NCBI RefSeq assembly: GCF_022678645.1
Contig: NZ_JALBWV010000033.1
Location: 1 to 64,000 of the forward strand
Length of the DNA stretch: 64,000 nt
Source: Saccharopolyspora soli
Lineage (GTDB): Bacteria > Actinomycetota > Actinomycetes > Mycobacteriales > Pseudonocardiaceae
Reading direction: 5' to 3'
The number at the start of each line of letters is the position of its first letter. Within the stretch, counting starts at the first letter, position 1. A program made the position numbers and the translations under genes. Below are positions 1 to 8,229 of this stretch, in pieces. The notes beneath the pieces are model-generated. The model was not told where the DNA came from. It worked only from the letters and a program-made list of their open reading frames with translations, and searched no databases.

Positions 1-130
1 CCGGTGCGTGCGCGGGGGGGGGGGGCGCGCGCCCGCCCGCGGGGCGGGGGGGGGGGGCGCTCTGTTGCCGGGGGGGGGGGGTGCCCCCCCCCCCCGGGGG
101 GGGGGGGTTTTTCCCCCCCCCCACGACCCG
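1..130. other. G/C homopolymer stretch, probable sequence artefact
   Basis: The stretch is almost entirely long runs of G and of C, with no codon structure, and stops abruptly at the 3' end of the DUF2848 gene. It resembles the block at 58062-58290. Such runs do not occur elsewhere in the window, so I read it as a badly resolved intergenic region or contig edge. Reading frames crossing it are not real genes. Confidence 0.75.
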
Positions 131-808
131 TCATGCCACGGGGTCTGGCATGCGGCTGACCTGGTACTCGCAGGCGATCACGTCGCCGGTCTTCGGGTCG
201 CCGAGTTCGACCCGCCAGGAATCGGCGAACTGGTCGATCTCGGAGTCCATCGGGATCGTCCCGGAGAGCAGCGCGGTGCCCGGCTGCAGCAAGCCCCGTT
301 CGCGCAGGTCGTCGAGCCAGTACTGCGGAGTGAGCAGCTCGGCGAGGGTGCCCTGCTGGATCTGCTTGCCACCGGCCCAGGCGGTCAGGGTCAGCTCGTC
401 GATGCGGTCGGCGACGTCGACCAGCCGCCATGCCTTGCGGCCCAGCACATCCGGCCCGGCCTGCTTGCTCCACGCCACGCCGTGCACCTCCAGGGCCCGG
501 TCGGTGTGGTCGCAGGCCACCGTCAGCAGCACGTCCCGCTCCTCCGGCCCGGCGACGACCAGCGCCCACTCCGCCTCACCCGAGGTGCGACCGTGCTGCG
601 CCTGGACCTCGTCGACCTGCATCGCCAGGTAGGGTGCCACCGGATATAGGCAGGGCGTCCTGGTCGGCGCGGGTACGCCGAGTTCGGCGAGCTCGGCGAC
701 GTGCGCGGCGACGTCCTCTTGGCTGCGACCGGCATAGCCGCCGTTGAGCAGCGTCGTCACGCGGACCTCGACGACGTCGTCGTTGACATTGAAACGCAGT
801 GGAAACAC
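131..808 (-). CDS. DUF2848 family protein
   Basis: A 225-residue protein with the look of the DUF2848 family, which is related to the fumarylacetoacetate hydrolase fold; its substrate is unknown. The family-like start is the beta-rich stretch around FNVNDDVVEVRV followed by GYAGR and a YPVAPYLA segment. I place the start at GTG 808 because GGAGG lies 5 bases upstream of it. The longer frame to ATG 844 would run through the operator-like sequence at 818-843. The gene is divergent from an MFS transporter and lies near a GntR regulator and a carbon-nitrogen hydrolase, so it probably acts on the imported compound or a product of it (inference). Confidence 0.75.
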   Translation of the reverse strand: MFPLRFNVNDDVVEVRVTTLLNGGYAGRSQEDVAAHVAELAELGVPAPTRTPCLYPVAPYLAMQVDEVQAQHGRTSGEAEWALVVAGPEERDVLLTVACDHTDRALEVHGVAWSKQAGPDVLGRKAWRLVDVADRIDELTLTAWAGGKQIQQGTLAELLTPQYWLDDLRERGLLQPGTALLSGTIPMDSEIDQFADSWRVELGDPKTGDVIACEYQVSRMPDPVA

Positions 809-817
809 AATGCCCTC

Positions 818-843
818 CGGTATACGCATACGTGTTGTATACA
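818..843. promoter_or_regulatory. Candidate GntR operator between DUF2848 and MFS genes
   Basis: Bases 826-842 read GCATA-N5-TGTATAC, the same 17-base pattern found at 2905-2921 in front of the GntR gene. A further GTATAC lies at 820-825. The site sits between divergent DUF2848 and transporter genes and overlaps a possible -35 (TTGTAT, 835-840) with TAACCT at 857-862. The natural ligand is the neighbouring FCD-GntR regulator (inference). Confidence 0.6.
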
Positions 844-924
844 TTTGGTATCACAGTAACCTGGGCGCGGCGTCCACTGGTCGCTCCCGCCCGGAAGACC
901 ACCCGCCGGAGACAAGGACCCCCG

Positions 925-2232
925 ATGACTCACGCGCCCCCGACTACCGACCGCCCAGCTCGCCGGGACCTGGTGAAGGCATTCATCGCGAGCCTCAGCG
1001 GCACTTCCCTGGAGTGGTACGACTTCGCCGCGTACTCGGTGGCGTCGGCACTGGTGTTCGGCCAGCTGTTCTTCCCCAGCCACGACCCGCTGTCCGGCAC
1101 GCTGCTGGCGTTCTCCACCTACGCCGTCGGCTACGTGTCCCGACCGCTGGGCGGCTTCGTGTTCGGCCGCCTCGGCGACATGCTGGGCCGCAAGCAGGTC
1201 CTGGTCATCACGCTGCTGGTCACCGGCATCTCCACCGTCCTCATCGGGCTGCTGCCGACCCACAGCCAGGTCGGCGCGCTCGGCGCGGTGCTGCTGGTGG
1301 TCCTGCGGTTCGCGCAGGGCGTCGGCATCGGCGGCGAGTGGGGCGGCGCGGTCCTGCTGTCCAGCGAGTTCGGCAGCGACAAGCATCGCGGCTTCTGGGC
1401 CTCGGCGGCCCAGGTCGGCCCGCCCGCGGGAAACCTGCTGGCCAACGGCGTGCTGGCGGCGCTGTCCGCGGCGCTCACCCAGGAGCAGTTCCTGTCCTGG
1501 GGGTGGCGGGTCGCGTTCCTGCTCTCCGCTGTGCTGGTGCTCTTCGGCCTGTGGATCCGGGTGAAGCTGGAGGAGACCCCGGTCTTCAAGGAGTTGCAGG
1601 ACAAGGGCGAGCAGGCCGGTGCGCCGGTGCGCGAGGTCTTCACCCGCGAGCCGCGCGCGCTGGTGTCGGGGATCCTCTCGCGCGTCGGACCGGACGTGCT
1701 CTACGCGCTGTTCACCGTCTTCGTGCTCACCTACGCCACCCAGCAGCTCAAGGTGCCGCAGAGCTGGGCGGTCACCGGCGTGATGCTCGGCTCGACGCTG
1801 CAACTCGGGCTGATGCCGCTGGCCGGAGCGCTGTCCGACCGGTTCGGTCGGCGCAAGGTCTACATGGTGGGTGCGATCGGCGCGGGTGTGTGGCCGTTCG
1901 TGTTCTTCCCGATGGTCGGCGAGGGATCGGCGCCGCTGCTGATCGTCGGCGTGATCGTCGGCCTGATCTGGCACGCGCTGATGTACGGCCCGCAGGCGGC
2001 CTTCGTGTCCGAGCAGTTCAGCACCGCACTGCGCTCCACCGGCTCGTCGCTGGCCTACACGCTGGCGGGCGTCATCGGCGGCGCGCTGGCACCGCTGCTG
2101 TTCACGTCGCTGTTCGCGTACTTCGACACCTGGGTGGCACCGGCGATCTACCTCGCGGCAACCTGCGTTGTCACCCTGATCGGCCTGTCCCTGGGTCGCT
2201 CGAACGCGCAGCGAGCTGCTGATCTTGGCTGA
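925..2232 (+). CDS. MFS transporter, metabolite:H+ symporter (MHS) type
   Basis: A 435-residue integral membrane protein of about 12 segments. The N-terminal SGTSLEWYDF motif and the loop GRLGDMLGRK are typical of the metabolite:H+ symporter family, which takes up carboxylates, betaines and related compounds. A second loop, ALSDRFGRRK, marks the other half. ATG 925 is chosen because the conserved N-terminus begins shortly after it and an AAGG lies upstream; the longer frame from 799 would cross the operator. It is divergent from the DUF2848 gene and followed by a convergent GntR gene. It probably imports the substrate of this module; the substrate cannot be named from the sequence. Confidence 0.88.
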   Translation: MTHAPPTTDRPARRDLVKAFIASLSGTSLEWYDFAAYSVASALVFGQLFFPSHDPLSGTLLAFSTYAVGYVSRPLGGFVFGRLGDMLGRKQVLVITLLVTGISTVLIGLLPTHSQVGALGAVLLVVLRFAQGVGIGGEWGGAVLLSSEFGSDKHRGFWASAAQVGPPAGNLLANGVLAALSAALTQEQFLSWGWRVAFLLSAVLVLFGLWIRVKLEETPVFKELQDKGEQAGAPVREVFTREPRALVSGILSRVGPDVLYALFTVFVLTYATQQLKVPQSWAVTGVMLGSTLQLGLMPLAGALSDRFGRRKVYMVGAIGAGVWPFVFFPMVGEGSAPLLIVGVIVGLIWHALMYGPQAAFVSEQFSTALRSTGSSLAYTLAGVIGGALAPLLFTSLFAYFDTWVAPAIYLAATCVVTLIGLSLGRSNAQRAADLG

Positions 2233-2266
2233 GAACGAGACCGCCGTGGTTCGACCGAACCACGGC

Positions 2267-2908
2267 TCATCCCGCGAGCAGGACCTGCTGCGTCGCGGAC
2301 AGGTGCGCCGTGATCGCCGCCGTGGCGGCCTCCGGGTCGCCCGCGGCGAGCGCGTCGAGGATCGCCTCGTGCTCGGCGAGCACCGCCTTCCGCCGCCCAC
2401 CGGCCCTGAACAGGGCCACGATGCCCGCGCGGATCTGGCGAGCCCGCAGCGCGTCGTAGGTCTTGCTGAGCATGTCGTTTCCGACCGCGCACACCAGCGC
2501 GGCGTGGAAGCGGTGGTCGCGGTCGATGAACGCACGGGCCTGGTCGTCGCCGCTGAGTTGGCGCTGGCCCGCCAGTTCGGCGCGCATCGGTTCCAGCGGA
2601 ACGGCGTCGAGTTCGATGACGCGGCGGGCCGCGTAGCACTCGATCATGCTGCGGATCTCGAACAGCTCGCGGATCTCCCGGCCGCCGACGGGTGCGATGT
2701 AAGCCCCGCGCTTGGGCACCAGTTGCACCAGTTCCTCGGCGGCGAGCAGCAGCAGTGCCTCGCGGATGGGAGTGCGGGACACGCCGATCTCGTCGGCCAG
2801 CGCCTGCTCGTTGACGAACTGCCCCTGCATGGCGGGGTCGCTGAGGACCGTGTCCTTGAGATGGTCATAAGCGAGTTCGCGTCCGGACGGCACCTGTCCC
2901 CCTTGCAT
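2267..2908 (-). CDS. GntR-family regulator with FCD domain
   Basis: A 213-residue DNA-binding regulator. The N-terminal winged helix shows the GntR signature GVSRTPIREAL around residues 40-50. The C-terminal all-helical FCD ligand domain includes DRDHRFHAALV, with histidines likely to bind metal. This is the FadR subfamily, usually repressors that respond to carboxylic acids. ATG 2908 is used; GTG 2893, three bases after a GGGGGA, is an alternative. It is divergent from the hydrolase gene, and the operator-like motif just upstream suggests autoregulation. The same motif in front of the transporter and DUF2848 genes makes it the likely local regulator of all four genes (inference). Confidence 0.88.
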   Translation of the reverse strand: MQGGQVPSGRELAYDHLKDTVLSDPAMQGQFVNEQALADEIGVSRTPIREALLLLAAEELVQLVPKRGAYIAPVGGREIRELFEIRSMIECYAARRVIELDAVPLEPMRAELAGQRQLSGDDQARAFIDRDHRFHAALVCAVGNDMLSKTYDALRARQIRAGIVALFRAGGRRKAVLAEHEAILDALAAGDPEAATAAITAHLSATQQVLLAG

Positions 2909-2923
2909 ATAACGTGTATACAA
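2903..2923. promoter_or_regulatory. Candidate GntR operator between gntR and hydrolase genes
   Basis: An imperfect palindrome with arms TTGCATATA and TGTATACAA around ACG. Within it, 2905-2921 repeats the GCATA-N5-TGTATAC pattern of 826-842. It covers the start of the regulator gene and lies about 35 bases before the hydrolase start, where a bound repressor would affect both. Confidence 0.6.
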
Positions 2924-2957
2924 ACATCGTAACGGGTAGCGAAGGATGGTTGTGGTT

Positions 2958-3749
2958 ATGCGGATTGCGCTGTGCCAGATCGTGTCCGGCCCAGACCCCA
3001 AGGCCAATCTGGAGCTGGTCGCCGATGGCGTGCGGCGGGCTGCCGAAGCCGGGGCCCAGCTGGCGGTCTTCCCGGAAGCGACGATGGCTTGCTTCGGGAT
3101 CAAGCTCGGCCCGCTGGCCGAACCGCTGGACGGGCCGTGGGCCACCGAGGTGCGGCGGCTGGCCGACGAGGCCGGTATCGCAGTGGTGGCGGGCATGTTC
3201 ACCCCCACCGAGGACGGTCGGGTCACCAACACTCTGCTGATCACCGGCCGCGGCCTGGACACCAGCTACGACAAGATCCACCTGTTCGACGCGTTCGGCT
3301 TCGCCGAGTCGCGGACCGTCGCGCCGGGCGCGCAGCCCGTCGTGGTGGACCTCGACGGCACCGAGGTCGGCATGACGACCTGCTACGACGTGCGCTTCCC
3401 CGGCCTGTACACGACGTTGGCCGACCAGGGTGCGTCGGTGATCGTCACTTCGGCGTCCTGGGGTTCCGGGGAGGGCAAGCGCGAGCAGTGGGAACTGCTG
3501 GTGCGCGCTCGCGCGCTGGACTCCACGTCGTGGGTGGTGGCCTGCGGCCAGGCCGACCCGCGCAGCGTCGGCCGGGAGCCCAGCGGCAAGGCGCCGACCG
3601 GCATCGGCTACAGCCTGGTCGCGACCCCGCTGGGCCAGGTGCACGCCCAACTCGCCGACGCGCCGGACGTCCTGGTCGTCGACCTCGACCCGGCTGCGGT
3701 CGAGCAGGCCCGCCAAGCCGTCCCGGTGCTGGCCAACCGACGGTTCTGA
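2958..3749 (+). CDS. Carbon-nitrogen hydrolase (nitrilase superfamily)
   Basis: A 263-residue protein with the complete Glu-Lys-Cys triad of the nitrilase superfamily: E40 in VFPEAT, K106 in YDKIHLFD and C142 in TTCYDVRFP. The last two match the amidase branch (omega-amidase and aliphatic amidase-like) better than true nitrilases. The start at ATG 2958 gives the standard MRIALCQ beginning; GTG 2952 has better spacing from GAAGGA and would add two residues. It is divergent from the GntR gene across the operator-like palindrome. It probably cleaves an amide in the compound taken up by the neighbouring MFS transporter; substrate unknown. Confidence 0.88.
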   Translation: MRIALCQIVSGPDPKANLELVADGVRRAAEAGAQLAVFPEATMACFGIKLGPLAEPLDGPWATEVRRLADEAGIAVVAGMFTPTEDGRVTNTLLITGRGLDTSYDKIHLFDAFGFAESRTVAPGAQPVVVDLDGTEVGMTTCYDVRFPGLYTTLADQGASVIVTSASWGSGEGKREQWELLVRARALDSTSWVVACGQADPRSVGREPSGKAPTGIGYSLVATPLGQVHAQLADAPDVLVVDLDPAAVEQARQAVPVLANRRF

Positions 3750-3750
3750 A

Positions 3751-3796
3751 GTCGTGAGCGGTAATGGTCGCTAGAACGGCCATGACCACTCACGAC
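3751..3796. terminator. Hairpin after the hydrolase gene
   Basis: GTCGTGAG at 3751-3758 pairs with CTCACGAC at 3789-3796, and the pairing continues inward with two mismatches to about 17 bp. It begins directly after the TGA of the hydrolase gene. There is no U tract, as is common for actinobacterial hairpin terminators. Confidence 0.6.
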
Positions 3797-3859
3797 TCCT
3801 GGCGGACGTGCGATGGGTGCCGGGCGGGCGCATCCTGGGCGCGATCCGAGGGGGCCATC

Positions 3860-4147
3860 ATGCAGGCGCGAGTGGCTACTTACACCGGCCCGTCCGAAAC
3901 ACTCGACCAACTCGTCCGGGGCGTCGACCGGCTGCGGCCGGAACTCCAGCGGCTGGGCGGTTTCCGCGGTGCCTTCGTCCTGGTCGACCGCGACAGCGGC
4001 AGGGCCATGACGGTGACGTTGTGGGCGGACGAGCAGGCGGCGGAGGACAGCGCCGAGTCGGCGAACCGGATGCGCCGCAAGGCCGCCCTGGCCAGCGGCC
4101 AGACCATCGAGGGCGTGGACACCTACGAGGTCGCCGTCCAGATCTGA
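3860..4147 (+). CDS. ABM-like small protein (dimeric alpha/beta barrel)
   Basis: A 95-residue protein resembling small antibiotic-biosynthesis-monooxygenase-like proteins: a first strand ARVATYTG, a helix rich in leucine, FVLVDRDSGRAMTVTLWADEQ and a C-terminal strand TYEVAVQI. Many such proteins have no known substrate. ATG 3860 follows GAGGGGGCC at good spacing, whereas the longer frame from 3764 runs through the hairpin behind the previous gene. It stands alone between two hairpins, convergent with the CPBP protease gene. No catalytic assignment is possible. Confidence 0.65.
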   Translation: MQARVATYTGPSETLDQLVRGVDRLRPELQRLGGFRGAFVLVDRDSGRAMTVTLWADEQAAEDSAESANRMRRKAALASGQTIEGVDTYEVAVQI

Positions 4148-4171
4148 ACCCGCCGTTCCCCGTTCGGGTCA

Positions 4172-4224
4172 GAGGTGAAGGGCACCTCTCACCAACTAAC
4201 TAGGTAAATGGTGCCCTTCACCTC
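4172..4224. repeat. Long hairpin repeat, family A, copy 1
   Basis: GAGGTGAAGGGCACC at 4172-4186 is perfectly complementary to GGTGCCCTTCACCTC at 4210-4224. It lies between convergent genes, and the right arm contains the stop codon of the CPBP gene. Related copies are at 22411, 27838 and 38402. It may act as a bidirectional terminator or be a mobile palindromic repeat. Confidence 0.8.
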
Positions 4225-5144
4225 GCCCGCATCGCGGTGAGCTTGCGGCGGTAGGCGATCACGGCCAGCGCTGCTGCCAGGGCGAGGACCGCGGTGGTGA
4301 GCAGGCTGCCTTCGATGCCGAAGCGGCCCCCGGTGAGCAAGTCGGCGCTGCCCGGTGCGCCGCTGATGTCCAGCATCGTGGTCTGGATGTCCATTCCGGA
4401 CACTTCGATGCCGTACACGTTGCCCTGGCACCAGTTCCACACCACGTGGAAGGCGCACACCCCCCACAGGCCGCCCTCGGCCAGCGCCCAGAACGCCAGC
4501 ACCAGCGCGATCAGCAGGATGTTGAGCAAGCCGATCGCGCTGACGTTCGTGTTGACGCCGTGCAGCACGGTGAACACCACCGCCTGGAAGACGATCGCGG
4601 CGGTCAGTCCCCACTTCCGGTAGGTGACCTGCATCAGGTAGCCGCGGGTGATGATCTCCTCGGTGCTGGCCTGCGCGATGAACCCGACCAGCGCGACGAC
4701 CGCGGCACCCGCCTGCGCGGTGCGGAACGCACTGGCATCCAACTGTCCACTGAGGATGTTCACGACCACCGGCACGGACAGCAGCACAACCGCCACGACA
4801 GCGCCCAGCAACAGGTGGATGCCGACGCGCGGGGCCGGGAAGAACCCCACGCTGCCGAACGGACGGCGTTCCTTGCCCCAGATCCACAACGCCAGCAGCC
4901 CGGTCGCGCCGAGGAAGCTGAGCATCAACGCCAGTTGATCGACCAACCCCATGCTGGCGCCCACCAGGACGTCCGGCGAAACCCCGAACAGCGGGAACAG
5001 CACCAGCGCCACCACGGACTGCCCCACCAGCAGGCAGGCCACCACCACGACCAACCCGACGATGGGCCCGGTGGGCCGCCGGGCCCGGTAGATCCCGCCC
5101 AACAACGGCGAAGGAAGCACCCGCTCGGACTGCAAAGTATCCAC
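4218..5144 (-). CDS. CPBP-family intramembrane glutamic endopeptidase
   Basis: A 308-residue membrane protein with about eight hydrophobic segments. It has the three conserved motifs of the CAAX protease/bacteriocin-processing family: E162-E163-xxx-R167 (STEEIITRG), H195 in FTVLHGVN and H233 with N237 in FHVVWNW. Bacterial members process peptides or act in self-immunity and are usually of unknown target. The stop codon lies inside the family A hairpin, so the last residues (TAMRAR) may be shaped by the repeat. No bacteriocin gene is visible next to it, so its role is open. Confidence 0.85.
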   Translation of the reverse strand: MDTLQSERVLPSPLLGGIYRARRPTGPIVGLVVVVACLLVGQSVVALVLFPLFGVSPDVLVGASMGLVDQLALMLSFLGATGLLALWIWGKERRPFGSVGFFPAPRVGIHLLLGAVVAVVLLSVPVVVNILSGQLDASAFRTAQAGAAVVALVGFIAQASTEEIITRGYLMQVTYRKWGLTAAIVFQAVVFTVLHGVNTNVSAIGLLNILLIALVLAFWALAEGGLWGVCAFHVVWNWCQGNVYGIEVSGMDIQTTMLDISGAPGSADLLTGGRFGIEGSLLTTAVLALAAALAVIAYRRKLTAMRAR

Positions 5145-5265
5145 AGCTATCCCAACCCCCGATCAGTCGAAGCCGCGAAAGACAAAGCCGACACGAAGCG
5201 TAATCTCCGGTGCAACTCCGAGTCACAAGCCCTACCCGAACCCACCGCCTGCTGGAGAAACCGCG

Positions 5266-5445
5266 ATGATTCCCAACTGGATGCTGCTACCAGGCACTGG
5301 AATCGACGCCGCAGGGTACGACGCGCTGCCCGCGGAGATGTGCACGGACATCGAGATCGTCGACGGGGCCATCGTCGTGCGTCCCGCACTGAGCCGTCCG
5401 CACCAAAAGATCGTTCGACGCCTCGCGAATGAGATTCGCAGGTCG
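5266..5445 (+). pseudogene. Uma2-type (DUF820) protein, N-terminal part
   Basis: From ATG 5266, preceded by GGAG, the first 58 residues look like the start of a Uma2-family (DUF820) PD-(D/E)XK endonuclease-like protein: YDALPAEM, IEIVDGAIVVRP and HQKIVRRLANEI. After this the frame loses family likeness and stops at 5496. The catalytic C-terminal half lies on the other strand in the adjoining sequence (5440-5747). The gene is therefore broken by an inversion, or two convergent copies were fused by a deletion. Confidence 0.7.
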
Positions 5446-5747
5446 ACGGGGTCGGACACGGCCAGCTTGTCGGTGTCCACGCCAGCGGGAGCGTAGCTCC
5501 GGGTCGTGGGGTCGAGCCGGTAGCGAAATGCGGTCAGTCGCCGTTCGTCCTGTGCGCTGCTCTCGATGCGCCAGAAGTGTTCGATGCCCGCAGCCGCGTA
5601 CGCGGCCGGTTTGTCGGTCTGATCGGCGGTGATGGAGCCCGGCGACATCACCTCGACAACCAGCAGGCAGTGCGGTGGCGCAGCAACTTCGACGCACTGC
5701 TGTGATTCTGAATAGACGAGTCTCGGGCACGACGTGTGGCACCGGGT
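5440..5747 (-). pseudogene. Uma2-type (DUF820) protein, C-terminal part in opposite orientation
   Basis: Read on the minus strand, the frame gives LLVVEVMSPGS, then KPAAYAAAGIEHFWRIE and finally SDPVDLRISFA, which is the typical second half of Uma2 proteins, with the E-x-x-S-P strand and the K-Y-AGI-x-x-YW motif. There is no N-terminal half upstream: a stop codon is met at 5748-5750. Its 3' end abuts the N-terminal half on the plus strand. The combined pieces are shorter than a full family member, so a middle segment appears lost. Confidence 0.7.
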
Positions 5748-5779
5748 TCATCGGGATCTTGTCGAGCGCTACCGAGTGA

Positions 5780-6628
5780 CTACATGTCCAGGCCGAGGTC
5801 GAGGGCTGGGGAGGAGTGGGTCAGGCCGCCGACCGCCAGGTACTGGACACCCGTTTCCGCGTAGTCGCGGGCCACGTCGAGGGTCAGGCCACCCGATGCC
5901 TCCAGTTCCGTGCTGGGCGACACCGCGCGGGTGCGTCGCACCGCTTCGGCGCACTGCTGCGGGGTGAAGTTGTCCAGCAGGACCAGTCCCACGTCCTCCG
6001 CGAGCACCGCATCGAGTTCGTCCAGTGTGGACACCTCGACCTCCATCGGCAGTTGCGGCGCGTGCGCGCGGCAGGCCCGCACCGCCGCGACCACCGAGCC
6101 CGCCGCCACGACGTGGTTGTCCTTGATCAGCACCGCGTCGCCGAGGCCCATCCGGTGGTTGACGCCGCCACCGCAGCGCACCGCGTACTTCTGCAGCACC
6201 CGCATGCCGGGCAACGTCTTGCGGCTGTCCCGGATCCGGCACTCGGTCCCCGCCACCGCCGCTACCCACTCGGCGGTCGCGGTGGCGATACCCGAGAGGT
6301 GGCACAGCAGGTTCAGCGCCGTGCGTTCGGCCGTGAGCAGGCCCCGGACCGGCGCTTTCACCCGCAGGACGCAGTCGCCGGGTGCCAGGACATCGCCGTC
6401 CGAACGCTCGGACAGCACCGTGTACGACTCTGCGCCCAGCACGTCGTCGAGCACCAGTCGCACCAGCGGTAGTCCTGCGACCACCCCGGCCCGGCGGGTG
6501 TTGAACCCGGCCTCGGCGATCGCGTCCGCCGAGACGGTCGCCTCGGTGGTCGCATCCGACCCGTAGCGCAGATCCTCGGCCAGTGCCCTGCGCACCACTT
6601 CGAGGGCAACGTCTTGATCGATCGTCAT
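5780..6628 (-). CDS. nadC: Nicotinate-nucleotide pyrophosphorylase (carboxylating)
   Basis: A 282-residue cytoplasmic enzyme that converts quinolinate and PRPP to nicotinate mononucleotide, the last committed step of de novo NAD synthesis. The diagnostic block RDSRKTLPGMRVLQKYAV, GGGVNHRMGL and LIKDNH is intact, as are the C-terminal barrel strands (VEVST, LLDNF, EASGG). The start ATG 6628 overlaps the nadB stop (ATGA), so it is the third gene of a nadA-nadB-nadC operon. The length is normal. Regulation is probably through the promoter in front of nadA. Confidence 0.95.
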   Translation of the reverse strand: MTIDQDVALEVVRRALAEDLRYGSDATTEATVSADAIAEAGFNTRRAGVVAGLPLVRLVLDDVLGAESYTVLSERSDGDVLAPGDCVLRVKAPVRGLLTAERTALNLLCHLSGIATATAEWVAAVAGTECRIRDSRKTLPGMRVLQKYAVRCGGGVNHRMGLGDAVLIKDNHVVAAGSVVAAVRACRAHAPQLPMEVEVSTLDELDAVLAEDVGLVLLDNFTPQQCAEAVRRTRAVSPSTELEASGGLTLDVARDYAETGVQYLAVGGLTHSSPALDLGLDM

Positions 6629-8229
6629 GCTGCCGTCCTCTCGATCCCGGCCGCGGTGTGGATCAGCCACCCCGAGGCGTCCAGCCGGAGCACGGTGCTG
6701 CGCCGCCACCGCAGGTCATCGGTCTCCGGGAAGTCCGTCCGGCGGTGGCAGCCCCGCGACTCGGCCCGCTGCCGAGCCGCCGCGAGCAACGCTTGCGCGG
6801 TCAGCGCCAACGACGAGTCCTCCACCGCCTGCCGAGTCCGCAGCGGACGGACGACGGCGGCGTGGTCGAGCACCCTGGTGGCGGTCGCCAGACCTTCGTC
6901 GTCGCGCCCGATGCCGACGTACCGGCTCATGGTGCGCTGCAACAGATCCCGGTCGACCACTGCCATCGCGGGCTGGACGATCTCACCTGCGCCCTTGCGG
7001 CTCAGCAGCCCGCAGCAGAGGTCCTTCGCCACGGCCGCGGCCGCGCGGCCGCCCACCACGAGCCCTTCCAGCAGGCTGTTGGAAGCCAGCCGGTTCGCGC
7101 CGTGCAGGCCGGTGCAAGCGACCTCACCAGCGACGTAGAGCCCGGTGACCCCGGTACGACCGTCCACACTGGACAAGACACCGCCGCAGGAGTAGTGCGC
7201 GGCGCTGGCCACCGGGATCGGCTCCCGGACCGGATCGATCCCAGCCGCCCGACAGGCCGCGTAGACCGTCGGGAACCGCTCGGCGAACCCGGCGCCGATG
7301 CTCGTCGCGTCGAGGAACACATGTTCCGCACCGGTTTCGGCGGCGCGCCGGTTGATCGCCGCCGACACGACGTCGCGCGGTGCCAGATCACCCAGCGGGT
7401 GCGCACCGTCCATGACGCGTCGACCATGCACGTCGACGAGCACTGCGCCTTCGCCGCGCACCGCCTCGGTGATCAGCGGACGACGACCACGCGGTCCGCC
7501 CGGCGCGTAAAGCACGGTCGGGTGGAACTGCACGAACTCGAGGTCCGCCACCGACGCCCCGGCCCGCAACGCGAGCGCAACACCGTCCGCAGTGGACACA
7601 TCGGGATTCGTGGTGGCAACGTAGAGCTGACCGAGCCCACCGGTCGCCAGCAGAACCGCTGGAGCGTGCAGCACGCCCGGCCTGCTCTCGGCATCCATCG
7701 CCAGCGCCCCCACCACAGCTCCGCTGTCGCCACGCAGCAACTCGACCACGCAGTGCTGTTCGAGCACTGGTATCCCACCGCCGCGCACGGCTTCCGACAG
7801 CGCGCGCTGGACCTCCGCTCCAGTGGCGTCGCCGCCCGAGTGGATCACCCGGAACGCGCTGTGCCCGCCCTCCCGCGTCCGCGCCAACGCGCCGTCCGCG
7901 CCAACGTCGAAGTGCGCACCGGCCGCACGTAACCGGCTGATCGCCGCAGCGCCCTCCGAGAGGATCTCCCGCACTGCCGAGCGGGAGCACAGGCCCACCC
8001 CAGCGGTGAGCGTGTCCTCGATGTGTTCGCGCAGGCTGTCGCCCGGATCGAGCTCGTCGGGCCGGACCACGGCGATGCCACCCTGCGCCCAGCCGGTGTT
8101 GCCCGCCGAAGCGGAGTCCTTGCTGACCACCAGCACCCGCAGGCCCAACTCCCTGGCCCGCAGCGCCGCCGTCAGGCCCGCGACCCCGGTGCCCACGACG
8201 AGCAGATCCGCACCCGCTTCCCAGCTCAT
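6625..8229 (-). CDS. nadB: L-aspartate oxidase
   Basis: A 534-residue FAD enzyme that oxidises L-aspartate to iminoaspartate for NadA. The N-terminal dinucleotide fold is seen in [12 protein letters not shown], followed by [16 protein letters not shown]. The substrate loop [20 protein letters not shown] and the C-terminal SNSLLEGLV motif are those of L-aspartate oxidases rather than succinate dehydrogenases. ATG 8229 overlaps the nadA stop codon (ATGA). It lies between nadA and nadC in one operon. Confidence 0.95.
   Translation of the reverse strand: MSWEAGADLLVVGTGVAGLTAALRARELGLRVLVVSKDSASAGNTGWAQGGIAVVRPDELDPGDSLREHIEDTLTAGVGLCSRSAVREILSEGAAAISRLRAAGAHFDVGADGALARTREGGHSAFRVIHSGGDATGAEVQRALSEAVRGGGIPVLEQHCVVELLRGDSGAVVGALAMDAESRPGVLHAPAVLLATGGLGQLYVATTNPDVSTADGVALALRAGASVADLEFVQFHPTVLYAPGGPRGRRPLITEAVRGEGAVLVDVHGRRVMDGAHPLGDLAPRDVVSAAINRRAAETGAEHVFLDATSIGAGFAERFPTVYAACRAAGIDPVREPIPVASAAHYSCGGVLSSVDGRTGVTGLYVAGEVACTGLHGANRLASNSLLEGLVVGGRAAAAVAKDLCCGLLSRKGAGEIVQPAMAVVDRDLLQRTMSRYVGIGRDDEGLATATRVLDHAAVVRPLRTRQAVEDSSLALTAQALLAAARQRAESRGCHRRTDFPETDDLRWRRSTVLRLDASGWLIHTAAGIERTAA

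Noticed and set aside
5232..5651. Uma2-like minus-strand frame taken as a whole gene
   Set aside because: Its last third is the antisense of the plus-strand Uma2 half, and it lacks the N-terminal half. It is better read as part of a broken gene.
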